DNA from: Brevundimonas sp. UBA5713
GTDB taxonomy: Bacteria; Pseudomonadota; Alphaproteobacteria; Caulobacterales; Caulobacteraceae
Reading direction: 5' to 3'
Length of the DNA stretch: 22,170 bases
Assembly: GCF_002419815.1 (NCBI RefSeq)
Contig: NZ_DIGV01000062.1
Span: 1 to 22,170 of the forward strand
Shown piece by piece: positions 1-7,726 of the stretch. The notes beneath the pieces were generated by a model. That model was not told the DNA's origin. It was given only the letters and a program-made list of their open reading frames with translations, and did not search any database. Position 1 is the stretch's first letter. Each line of letters opens with the position of its first letter. The translations under genes and the position numbers were made by a program.

Positions 1-443
1 ATTTGCAGCGCACCTTGGCCATTATGCGATCCGACATCGCCCAGGCCGCCCCGCTTCGCACGCGCGGCCCGACCGGACGACCCGCCGCCGCGCCGGTCAT
101 GACCGCGCAGCTTCCCGGTGATCCGGTGCTGTCTCTGGTCCGCAGCGGGTGGAGCAATCCGGACGCGGACCCGCGCCCCTCCCTACAGCGTGTCGAGTAC
201 CGGCTTGAGGACAACAGGCTGCTGCGCCGCGCCTATCCCTATCTGGACGGCGCGCGGGCGGGACCGCCGCAGGTCCTGTTTCGGGGCGTCAGCGATCTTC
301 AGATCACCCTGATCCAAGGACGCTCCGAAGCGCCAGCCTATCTGCATTCCAATGAGCGCCCCCTACCGGACGCGGTGCGCGTGCGGATGACCCTTCAAGG
401 CTATGGTCCGGTCGAGCAGGTGTTTCTGGTGACCGGCGCATGA
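1..443 (+). CDS. gspJ: GspJ, type II secretion minor pseudopilin (5' truncated)
   Basis: This is the C-terminal 147 or so residues of a type II secretion pseudopilin J. The window begins inside the gene, so the prepilin leader and the hydrophobic N-terminal helix are missing; the TTG at position 3 is only the first whole codon, not a start. GspJ is a minor pseudopilin that forms the tip of the periplasmic pseudopilus with GspI, GspK and GspH. Visible support is the beta-rich pattern VEYRLEDNRLLRRAYPYLDG near the middle and VRMTLQGYGPVEQVFLVTG at the end, which resembles GspJ globular domains, together with its place directly before gspK, gspL and gspM. The stop overlaps the gspK start by ATGA, indicating translational coupling. 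The assignment rests more on context than on a diagnostic motif. Confidence 0.85.
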   Translation, partial: LQRTLAIMRSDIAQAAPLRTRGPTGRPAAAPVMTAQLPGDPVLSLVRSGWSNPDADPRPSLQRVEYRLEDNRLLRRAYPYLDGARAGPPQVLFRGVSDLQITLIQGRSEAPAYLHSNERPLPDAVRVRMTLQGYGPVEQVFLVTGA

Positions 444-1429
444 GCGGCAGGCCTTCATCGCGCGAGGGCATGGCCCTGCTGACGGTATTGCTGCTGGTCG
501 CAGTGATGGCTGCCGTGTGCGTGCTGATCCTTGATGATGTGCGATTTGCCGTCCGACGCACGGCCAATGTCGAGCATCAGAGCGAGCTACAGGCCTATGC
601 CGGTGTGGCCGAGGCGGTGGCGCGTCAGCGTCTGGTGGCTTTGGTGGCCGGCAATCCCCTGCGCACTCCCATGACCCCCCGCTGGAACGGCCAGACCCAA
701 TCCACCGAAATGGAGGGCACGGTGGTGCGGGCCGTGGTGCGTGACGGGCAGGCCTGTTTCAACATCAACAGTCTGGTCACCGGTCAGGGCGAGGATTTGC
801 GCGCCAATGACGAGGGCGCGCGACAGTTTGTGGAACTGGGCGTGGCGGTGGGCCTGCCGCGCGCACGCATGACCGGTGTGGCCGAGGCTGTGACCGACTG
901 GATGGATTCCGACCAGAGCCCGTCCGGTCGCGGCGGTGCCGAGGACGATCGCTATGCGACGCGCCGACAGCCCTATCGCACAGCCGGATTGATGATGGCC
1001 GAGGTCAGTGAGCTGCGTGCGGTCGTGGGGGTGGACGAGGCGCTCTATGCACGGCTGCGACCCTATCTGTGTGCCCTGCCCGAGGCGCGATTGACGCGCG
1101 TGAATATCAACACGCTGGCACGTGAACAGGCCCCTGTTCTGGCAGCCCTCGGCGGCGGACAGCTCCGGTTGGAAGATGCGCGTGCCGCCCTTGCGGCGCG
1201 TCCGGCGGGTGGCTGGTCCAGCATTGCGGCCTTCTGGGCCACACCGGCCTTGAACGAGGTGGTGGCGGACGAGGCCCTGCGCAGCCAGACCGCGCTGGTG
1301 ACGCATTATTTCGATCTTCGCATCGATGTGGAGGCCGAGGTCGGCCGCGCGGTGCGAACGGCCCTGATCCATGTCTCGCCCGAGGGCGAGGCGCGAACTG
1401 TTATCCGACGTTGGACGCCCGAAGAATGA
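440..1429 (+). CDS. gspK: GspK, type II secretion minor pseudopilin
   Basis: 329 residues, the usual GspK length. GspK caps the pseudopilus tip with GspI and GspJ and is thought to help organise the tip during secretion of folded proteins across the outer membrane. The N-terminus shows a prepilin peptidase site: Gly10 followed by MALLTVLLLVAVMAAVCVLI, with basic residues before it. The mature protein has Thr rather than Glu at position +5, which is typical of GspK and sets it apart from the other pseudopilins. The large globular domain includes NINSLVTG and the later VNINTL segment, typical of the GspK alpha-domain (a helix-hairpin-helix-like region). The start ATG overlaps the gspJ stop, and the gene ends in an ATGA overlap with gspL. 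Confidence 0.95.
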   Translation: MSGRPSSREGMALLTVLLLVAVMAAVCVLILDDVRFAVRRTANVEHQSELQAYAGVAEAVARQRLVALVAGNPLRTPMTPRWNGQTQSTEMEGTVVRAVVRDGQACFNINSLVTGQGEDLRANDEGARQFVELGVAVGLPRARMTGVAEAVTDWMDSDQSPSGRGGAEDDRYATRRQPYRTAGLMMAEVSELRAVVGVDEALYARLRPYLCALPEARLTRVNINTLAREQAPVLAALGGGQLRLEDARAALAARPAGGWSSIAAFWATPALNEVVADEALRSQTALVTHYFDLRIDVEAEVGRAVRTALIHVSPEGEARTVIRRWTPEE

Positions 1430-2520
1430 CTGTGAAACGTATCCTCTTCCTGCCTCCTGCGGCGGGCATGATTGCAGAATGGCGCACGCTCGATGCGGAC
1501 GGTCATCGATTGCAGTCGGGTCGTTTGCTGCCGGATGATCCCGCCTTTGATGACGACATACCCACTGTGGCCGTGGTGCCGGGGGCAGATGTCGCTGTGC
1601 GTTGGCTGGACCTGCCGCGCGGCAGCTCGGCACAGGCCGTCGCGACAGCGAGGTGGCAGATGGCCGAGGCCCTGTCGCAGGATTTGAGCCAGTCGATTGT
1701 GGTGACCGGTACGCCCGATGACCAAGGACGCACGGTTGTGGGCGTGGTGTCGCAAACCTTGGTACAGGCATGGACCGACTGGCTGGATGGGGTGGGCATA
1801 CGCCCTGTCGCCATGGTGCCAGACTGCGTGTGTCTGACGGCCCCGCCCGAGGGCTTGGTGACGGCACCGGCCTTGATCGGTGGCGACGTGATTGTGGCGG
1901 GCGCGGGCCTGTCGGTGACCGTTCAGGCGGACCTGCTGGAGGCCTTTTCACAGGGGCAGGACATTATCCATCTGAGCGGCGAACAGGCTGAACAGGCCCT
2001 GTTGCAAGGGGCCCGACACCCGCGTCTGAACCTGCTGGCGCAAGGGCAGGTGACAACGAACAAGCGCGGAGCGTGGCGTCGTGTGGCCGTCCTGGCCGCG
2101 GCGGTCGTGGCCTCGCCGCTGGTGCTTATGCTGGCTGGGGCCATGCGCGATGATTACGCCGCGTCTCGGGCCTTGAATCACGGTCGTCGTCTGGCCGTTG
2201 AAGTGGTGCCGCAAGCGACATCTTCGCCCGATCCTCTTGTCGAAGCCGAGACTGTTTTGGCGCAGCAGGCGACGGCGGGTGGGCAGGTGCCGGTATTGGC
2301 GGCAACGTTCGCCGCTTTGGAGCCTTTGAACGGAGCCAATCTGCAAGAGGTGGACATACGGGGGCGCGAGTTGCGCGGCGTGCTGCGTCTGGGCGATGCC
2401 GGAGCCATAGAGGCCTTGCGGACGGGACTGGAAGGACAGGGCCTTAGCCTGCGTCAGTGCGATCCTGTCACCGAGGACGGCGCGGTTGTCTGCAATCTGT
2501 CGGTAGAGGTGGTGCAATGA
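1426..2520 (+). CDS. gspL: GspL, type II secretion inner-membrane platform protein
   Basis: 364 residues. GspL spans the inner membrane once and links the cytoplasmic ATPase GspE to the pseudopilus assembly platform with GspM, GspC and GspF. The first 215 residues resemble the actin-like cytoplasmic GspL domain (VRWLDLPRGSSAQAVATARW is a typical early segment). A single membrane helix follows at about 220-240 (VAVLAAAVVASPLVLMLAG), then a periplasmic ferredoxin-like domain. The ATG at 1426 is preferred because it makes a 4-base overlap with the gspK stop, as at every other junction in this operon; an upstream in-frame TTG at 1411 would add five residues but lies inside gspK. The recognition is by domain order and operon position. 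Confidence 0.92.
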   Translation: MTVKRILFLPPAAGMIAEWRTLDADGHRLQSGRLLPDDPAFDDDIPTVAVVPGADVAVRWLDLPRGSSAQAVATARWQMAEALSQDLSQSIVVTGTPDDQGRTVVGVVSQTLVQAWTDWLDGVGIRPVAMVPDCVCLTAPPEGLVTAPALIGGDVIVAGAGLSVTVQADLLEAFSQGQDIIHLSGEQAEQALLQGARHPRLNLLAQGQVTTNKRGAWRRVAVLAAAVVASPLVLMLAGAMRDDYAASRALNHGRRLAVEVVPQATSSPDPLVEAETVLAQQATAGGQVPVLAATFAALEPLNGANLQEVDIRGRELRGVLRLGDAGAIEALRTGLEGQGLSLRQCDPVTEDGAVVCNLSVEVVQ

Positions 2521-2957
2521 TCGCGTGGTGGCAGGGGCGCACGCGCCGCGAACAGGGCTTGTTGGGCTTTCTGGCCTTGATGGTCGCTGTCGTCGGCATC
2601 TGGTACGGGGTGGTGAACCCTCTGCGTGCCTATGGCGATGCGGCCCACGCACGGCGATTGGTCGCCGAGGTCCGCTTGCAGCGGATTCAGGGGATCCATG
2701 CCGCGCGAAGCGCGAGTTCCTCATTGGCCGAGGCGCGGCAGGGGCTGGAGCAGGCTGCCCGACAGGTCTCGGTGAACCCTCAGATGGGGCGCGCCGAAGA
2801 CGGTGGTTTGGCGTTCGAACTGGCGCGTGTGCCCCGTCAGGCGGGGTTGTCGTGGCTGGCGGCCGTCGATGCGCAAGGCGTGCCGGTCAACAGCCTGTCC
2901 ATCATGCCCCACGATGACGGCACCCTAACGCTGAAAGGCTCTATCGGCGCGCAATAA
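2517..2957 (+). CDS. gspM: GspM, type II secretion inner-membrane platform protein
   Basis: 146 residues. GspM is a bitopic inner-membrane protein that binds and stabilises GspL in the secretion platform. It has a short basic cytoplasmic start (MIAWWQGRTRREQ), one membrane helix at about 14-33 (GLLGFLALMVAVVGIWYGVV) followed by the NPL motif common after the GspM helix, a predicted helical stretch, and a small periplasmic ferredoxin-like domain ending near LTLKGSIGAQ. The chosen ATG overlaps the gspL stop (ATGA); an upstream in-frame extension to 2457 lies wholly inside gspL and is not credible. No gspN follows: the operon ends here at a strong terminator. Confidence 0.92.
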   Translation: MIAWWQGRTRREQGLLGFLALMVAVVGIWYGVVNPLRAYGDAAHARRLVAEVRLQRIQGIHAARSASSSLAEARQGLEQAARQVSVNPQMGRAEDGGLAFELARVPRQAGLSWLAAVDAQGVPVNSLSIMPHDDGTLTLKGSIGAQ

Positions 2958-2996
2958 AAAAAGGGGCGCACCCGAAAGGATGCGCCCCTGATTTTT
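2956..2996. terminator. Bidirectional intrinsic terminator between gspM and the permease-peptidase gene
   Basis: An 8-bp perfect stem, GGGGCGCA at 2963-2970 and TGCGCCCC at 2981-2988, with a 10-base loop. It is flanked by a run of A on the left (2956-2962) and T on the right (2992-2996), so it can stop transcription in both directions. It lies between two convergent genes, which is where such a site is expected. Confidence 0.9.
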
Positions 2997-3014
2997 GAGA
3001 CCGTGTGACTTGGC

Positions 3015-6000
3015 CTATTCGACCTTGATCACATTGTCCTCCGTATTGCGGTCGATCCAGCGGGTATAGGGATCCACGCCCGCATAGGTCGGCTTGGTGT
3101 TGGCCACCAGACGGATGGTCTGCGGACCGCTACGGATCGTGTGACGCTCGATCGCGATCACATCGTCAGGCTTGAACGCCCCATAGCCGAGCTGTGCGGC
3201 AAACAGGCCGATTTCCATCTCCTCCTCCAGCGACGCGGGTGTCTCGGCACCCTTGTCGTCGGCATGGAGTTTGCGGGCATCGATCTGGAGCACCACGTCC
3301 CACTTGCCATCGGCACGTTCGCTGGCCCGCGCGCTGGTGACCTTGAGATCGTACAGGGTGATCTTCTGGAACAGATCGGTGATCAGCGCCTGTTTGTCGG
3401 CTGGCGCTTCCGCCCGCAGGGCGGCGATGAGATCGACCGAGCGCGGATAGGGCGCATTGCCGAACTTATGCGCGGCCAACAGCTTGGACAGGGCGCGGTT
3501 GACGGCATCCTCGCCCATTTGGTCCCGCAGCAGGTAAAGCACATGGCCGCCCTTGCGATAGTGGATATAGCCTTGGCTGGCCTCCACCCGCTCCAGCGTC
3601 CGCTCGCCAAGGCGTTCACCGCCACGGCTTCTTAGATAGTTGTCGAGGTCATATTTCAGGAAGCGACGGATCTGGTCCGCGCCGTACATTTTTTCCATGA
3701 CCATCAGCGCCGAATATTCGGCCAGGGTCTCGGACAGGGTGGTGGCACCCTGAACATTGGCCCCGACGATCTGGTGCGCCCACCATTGGTGCGCCAGTTC
3801 GTGCGCGGTGACAAAGGTCACATAGTCCACGGCATCGGGCTTACGCAGGTCGGCGTTGAAACCGATGCTTTCCGAATAGGGCATGGTGTTCGCAAACGCC
3901 TGAGCGAAGGAACTATAGCCCGGGAACTCGATGATACGGGCCTGACGGAACTGGTACGGGCCAAAAGCCGACTGGAAATAGTCCAGACCGCGTTCCAGCG
4001 CCGTCAGCATGCGCGGGGCGTGCTGGCCATGGCTGGGGTGGTGATAGACTTCCAGCGACACGCCCGCATGGGTCTTTTGCGCCAGTTCATAGCGGGCCGA
4101 CTGCACCGAGAAGAAGTGCAGGATCGGCGCTTCGGTCACAAAACGGGCCGTGCGACGTCCGTCCTTTACCGTGTCGGACACCTTATAGCCCGGTGCGATC
4201 GGGGTCTGGTCGGCCACGGTCGAGACCGTGATGTCGGCATTCACCCAATCGGCACCGATATAGTTTTGCTGCTGTCCGAAATCGTCGTCCAGATCGCGCA
4301 TGCGCAGCTCAGGCTCAAGCCCGTGTTTGCGACGCTTGGTACGGTCAGTCAACAGGCCGCCACGGTCCATGCCGATGGCGGGCGCGAAGGCACCGTTGTT
4401 CACGAAGGTACCGTTGTCGACGATTGACGTCATCAGATTGCCAACGCCGAAACCGCGCTGACCGAATGCGGTCTCGAAGGTGACGGTGCGGGACTGACCC
4501 GGCTGAAGCGGCGTATCGAAGCGATAGATACGGTAGGCGTGCTCGGTCCATTCCTTGTCCAGCTTGGCGCCTTCAACCTCCAGCTTCAGCATGTCGGTCT
4601 CGCGGGGCCAGCGCAGGTGGATGGCCTCCATCGGCTGGTCGGTGTTGTTACGCACCACATAGGTGCCAACGGTGGTCATGCGGCGGTCCTGCGGGAACAG
4701 GTCCACGGCCAGTTTCACATCGGTGACAGCTGGCTGGCGCAGGTTCTCGAACGCCAGCAGTTCCTTTTCCATACGGGCCATACGGGCCTCGGCGGTCTGC
4801 TTGCGCTCATAGGTGTTCCACACATTGGTGTTGACGAACACGAACGCGCCCAGTGCCACAAAGGCCACCAGAGCTACGCCACCGATCACACCGGCCGGAC
4901 CCTTCAGGCGGCGCGGGGCGCGAGCGAAGCGGGGCTTGAACCGCGTTTCCGAGCCACGACGCCACAAGGCATAGCTGATCACCATCAGGATCAGGGCAAA
5001 CACGCCCCAATAGGCGTTGGTGACGGCGCGCAGGCTTTCGAAACCGGCGGTGCCGTTCAGGTCCGACAGCGGTACGACCGGCCCGTCGCCATAGCTGTAG
5101 AGGTAGTGGTCAAAGCCGAGCGAGCCAGCCACAATCGTCGCGATCATATAGAGGACCATGATGGCCCAGCCGACAAAGCGGTTCGGCGAGAGCGACTGAA
5201 CAAAGATGGCTAGAATGGCGATCAGGATCATGCTGAAGGCATCGGGCAATACGTACCAGAGCAGGTATTTGCCCAGTTCATAGTCGTACCAGCCCTTGAT
5301 GGTCTGGGAGACGACACCGGCAATCACCGACATCAGCAAGGTCGAGACCAGCACCAACGACAGGGCCATGGCCTTGGGCACGATGAAGGTCCAGTCCTGT
5401 GCCGAGGACGAGTCGACGATCTCGTGGATCTTGCGGTCCTGATCACGCCAGACCAGTTCGCCTGAATAATAGATGGCGATGACCAGCGAGATGAGGCTGA
5501 ACGAGCCCTGCAGCATCTGGATGACGTCGCGCGTCTGGGGGAAGGTGCGCACGCCGTACATTTCGCCACCGAACAGCAGCGACATGAAGGCCATGAAGAA
5601 GCCAAAGGCCATCAGGATCAGATAGGCCGGGCTCTTGAAGATCAGACCCATTTCAAAACGGGTGCGGGCCGCGAACTGTACCAGAGAGTGGGACAGGCCA
5701 TACTGGGGGCTGGCCAGCGGACGCGGGGCTGGTGCGGCCTTGGTCTCCTTGACCTTGCGTGCCAGCTTGGCGATCTTTTTCTCCTGCGCGCCGCGGGCTC
5801 CGCGATTGAACAGGGCCAGCGACAGGACGACGAAGCCCACGGCCACGCCTGCCCACAGCAGGCGGTTGCCCAGCAGTACGCCGCTCAGCGGCAGCAGTCG
5901 GGTGTTGCTCTCATCGGGCGTCCAGTAGCGGGTGGCCTCGAACAGGGCACCGGCGCCAAACGGGTCCAGCCACGCGCCGATCTCACGGGTTTCTGGCTTG

Positions 6001-6596
6001 GCCAGCAGGGTGTTGGTGGTGACGAAATACAGGATCAGAATCCCGATCACGCCCACATAGCTGGCCATCATCGAACGGGTGGCCGTCGCCAGCGCGAACA
6101 GGATGGCCGACGAGATGAAGACGTTGACCAGACCGAACACCAGATAGCCATAAGCATAGTGGACGGGGTTGAAGGCTCCGAGTGTTTCCGGATCCACCCA
6201 CGGCATCAGCGTGCCCACAAGCATGCCGATGCTGACACTCACAAAGGCCAGAGCGGCGGCCAGAAATGCCCCGGTAAAGCGGCCCAGAATATAGGCCACG
6301 CGGGTCAGGGGCGTGGAATAGATGATGGAGCCGAAGCCGGTGGTGCTGTCACGCGCAACCGAATTGGCCACCAGAGATGCGGACCCCAGCATGAAGAAGA
6401 CGCTGAAAGCCATATTGGCGACCATCAGGGTGACGGGGGAGTTGGCGTAGACATTGCCACCCGAGCCGGACAGGCTGATGTTGTCGCTTGCGGCCATGAT
6501 GCCAAAGCCGAGCAGCGCAAAAAGAAGGGATACGACCCAGAAGGCGGGCTGCCTGAGCTGGTATCGGAATTCAAAGGCCGCAATTCGGGCAAACAT
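3015..6596 (-). CDS. ABC-2 permease fused to a periplasmic M1-type metallopeptidase
   Basis: 1193 residues. Residues 1-270 hold six hydrophobic helices of an ABC-2 type permease (the first near PAFWVVSLLFALLGFGIM). A basic linker follows (KKIAKLARKVKETKAA), then a second permease-like set of helices from about 310 to 545, and another helix at about 567-590 (VIGGVALVAFVALGAFVFV). The rest is a gluzincin M1-like domain: HELAH at 932-936, a candidate third zinc ligand Glu in SETLAEYSA, and a YRKGGHVLYLL segment matching the M1 region that carries the catalytic Tyr. The GxMEN exopeptidase motif is not visible. The start has GGGAGA upstream and lies 14 bases after the ATPase gene, so the two form an operon. 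Family knowledge: proteins annotated as ABC permease/M1 aminopeptidase exist in several phyla, with substrate unknown. By topology the peptidase should face the periplasm. Confidence 0.9.
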   Translation of the reverse strand: MFARIAAFEFRYQLRQPAFWVVSLLFALLGFGIMAASDNISLSGSGGNVYANSPVTLMVANMAFSVFFMLGSASLVANSVARDSTTGFGSIIYSTPLTRVAYILGRFTGAFLAAALAFVSVSIGMLVGTLMPWVDPETLGAFNPVHYAYGYLVFGLVNVFISSAILFALATATRSMMASYVGVIGILILYFVTTNTLLAKPETREIGAWLDPFGAGALFEATRYWTPDESNTRLLPLSGVLLGNRLLWAGVAVGFVVLSLALFNRGARGAQEKKIAKLARKVKETKAAPAPRPLASPQYGLSHSLVQFAARTRFEMGLIFKSPAYLILMAFGFFMAFMSLLFGGEMYGVRTFPQTRDVIQMLQGSFSLISLVIAIYYSGELVWRDQDRKIHEIVDSSSAQDWTFIVPKAMALSLVLVSTLLMSVIAGVVSQTIKGWYDYELGKYLLWYVLPDAFSMILIAILAIFVQSLSPNRFVGWAIMVLYMIATIVAGSLGFDHYLYSYGDGPVVPLSDLNGTAGFESLRAVTNAYWGVFALILMVISYALWRRGSETRFKPRFARAPRRLKGPAGVIGGVALVAFVALGAFVFVNTNVWNTYERKQTAEARMARMEKELLAFENLRQPAVTDVKLAVDLFPQDRRMTTVGTYVVRNNTDQPMEAIHLRWPRETDMLKLEVEGAKLDKEWTEHAYRIYRFDTPLQPGQSRTVTFETAFGQRGFGVGNLMTSIVDNGTFVNNGAFAPAIGMDRGGLLTDRTKRRKHGLEPELRMRDLDDDFGQQQNYIGADWVNADITVSTVADQTPIAPGYKVSDTVKDGRRTARFVTEAPILHFFSVQSARYELAQKTHAGVSLEVYHHPSHGQHAPRMLTALERGLDYFQSAFGPYQFRQARIIEFPGYSSFAQAFANTMPYSESIGFNADLRKPDAVDYVTFVTAHELAHQWWAHQIVGANVQGATTLSETLAEYSALMVMEKMYGADQIRRFLKYDLDNYLRSRGGERLGERTLERVEASQGYIHYRKGGHVLYLLRDQMGEDAVNRALSKLLAAHKFGNAPYPRSVDLIAALRAEAPADKQALITDLFQKITLYDLKVTSARASERADGKWDVVLQIDARKLHADDKGAETPASLEEEMEIGLFAAQLGYGAFKPDDVIAIERHTIRSGPQTIRLVANTKPTYAGVDPYTRWIDRNTEDNVIKVE

Positions 6597-6610
6597 GCTG
6601 AGTCTCCCGA

Positions 6611-7498
6611 TTAGGCGGCCAGCTCGACACGGCGCGAGGCGCTGAGCGTCGAGAAGTAGACGTCTTCCAGATTACCGCTGACCGGTTCGAACGCGGTGCC
6701 GGGGCTGTTGTCGGACAGGACGTGGATGACGGTGCGACCGGCGAACAGGCGGGTGGAGATCACCTCATATTTGGCGCGGTAGTCTTCCAGATGTTCCTTT
6801 TCGATGGTGGTGCGCCACACGCGGCCCTTCAGGCTGTCGATCAGTTCCAACGGGGCCCCTTCCTTCTGAATGCGGCCACCGGCCAGCACCGCCATGCGCG
6901 GGCACAGATCGGCCACGTCTTCCACGATGTGGGTCGACAGGATGACCACCACATTCTCGCCGATCTCGGCCAGCAGGTTCAGGAAGCGGTTGCGCTCTTC
7001 AGGGTCGAGGCCGGCAGTCGGCTCGTCGACGATGATCAGTTGCGGATTGCCGATCAGGGCCTGGGCGATGCCGAAACGCTGACGCATGCCGCCGGAAAAG
7101 CCCGCGATGGCCTTCTTGCGCACGCCCCACAGATTGACCTGGTTGAGCAGGGTCTCGACCGTGTCCTTGCGTTCCTTGCGACCGGTCACGCCCTTCAGCA
7201 CGGCCATATGGTCCAGCATGTCATAGGCCGAAACGCGCGGATAAACGCCAAAGTCCTGAGGCAGATAGCCCAGCGTACGGCGGAGCAGCTCCGGCTCCTT
7301 GATGACGTCGATGTCACCGAATTTGATGCTGCCGGACGTGGGCGATTGCAGGGTGGCGATGGTGCGCATCAGCGTCGACTTGCCCGCGCCATTGGGCCCC
7401 AGCAGGCCGAACATCCCGCGCGGAATCTCCAGCGAGACATCATCGAGGGCGCGTGTCCCGTTGGCGTAGATATGCGTGAGACTGGAAATCGACAGCAT
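6611..7498 (-). CDS. ABC transporter ATP-binding protein
   Basis: 295 residues, a single nucleotide-binding domain. Walker A is GPNGAGKST at 34-42, the Q-loop glutamine is Q81, the signature is FSGGMRQR at 134-141, Walker B with the catalytic glutamate is LIIVDEP at 154-160, the D-loop is GLD, and the H-loop histidine is H190 in STH. The C-terminal 80 residues form an extra domain of the kind seen in ABC-2 export ATPases. It should energise the permease-peptidase encoded 14 bases downstream, probably as a dimer on that protein's two permease halves. The ATG is preceded by CAGGAG at a good distance. The gene is divergent from the TonB receptor gene. The transported substrate cannot be read from the sequence. 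Confidence 0.95.
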   Translation of the reverse strand: MLSISSLTHIYANGTRALDDVSLEIPRGMFGLLGPNGAGKSTLMRTIATLQSPTSGSIKFGDIDVIKEPELLRRTLGYLPQDFGVYPRVSAYDMLDHMAVLKGVTGRKERKDTVETLLNQVNLWGVRKKAIAGFSGGMRQRFGIAQALIGNPQLIIVDEPTAGLDPEERNRFLNLLAEIGENVVVILSTHIVEDVADLCPRMAVLAGGRIQKEGAPLELIDSLKGRVWRTTIEKEHLEDYRAKYEVISTRLFAGRTVIHVLSDNSPGTAFEPVSGNLEDVYFSTLSASRRVELAA

Positions 7499-7726
7499 GA
7501 AGGGGCTCCTGAAAATATGGCGGAAATCGTCAGCACCTAGGCCGCAAACACAAGTGAACGTTCTGTAAGGTGGTAGTTTATCGCATTGAGGTTGCGCGGC
7601 TATTTTAGAATAACTAAACTATATAACGCGATTACTGCGGTTGTATAGCGCCCGGTTTTAGCCGCCCTTTAGCCCTCGAAATCACTGCGAAGGCCTGTCC
7701 TCGCCGGTGTGACGAGGGGAACAGAC
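7499..7726. promoter_or_regulatory. AT-rich divergent promoter region with repeated TTTAG/TAGTTTA elements
   Basis: This 228-base region must contain the promoters of both the ABC operon (leftward) and the TonB receptor operon (rightward). It is clearly richer in A and T than the flanking genes. TAGTTTA at 7574-7580 is the reverse complement of TAAACTA at 7615-7621, and TTTAG (7604-7608) with CTAAA (7614-7618) forms a second, tighter inverted repeat with a 5-base spacer. An 8-bp palindrome, GAACGTTC, lies at 7556-7563. These are candidate regulator sites. No consensus -35/-10 pair stands out, so exact promoter positions are not called. Confidence 0.5.

Noticed and set aside
587..1951. Long - strand open frame of 454 codons over gspK and gspL
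   Set aside because: It lies opposite two well-supported genes, is rich in Arg, His and Pro, and has no recognisable domain; it is a shadow of GC-rich codon use.
5688..6614. + strand open frame of 308 codons opposite the permease-peptidase gene
   Set aside because: Low-complexity Gln/Gly/His-rich composition, antisense to clear membrane helices, no ribosome binding site noted.
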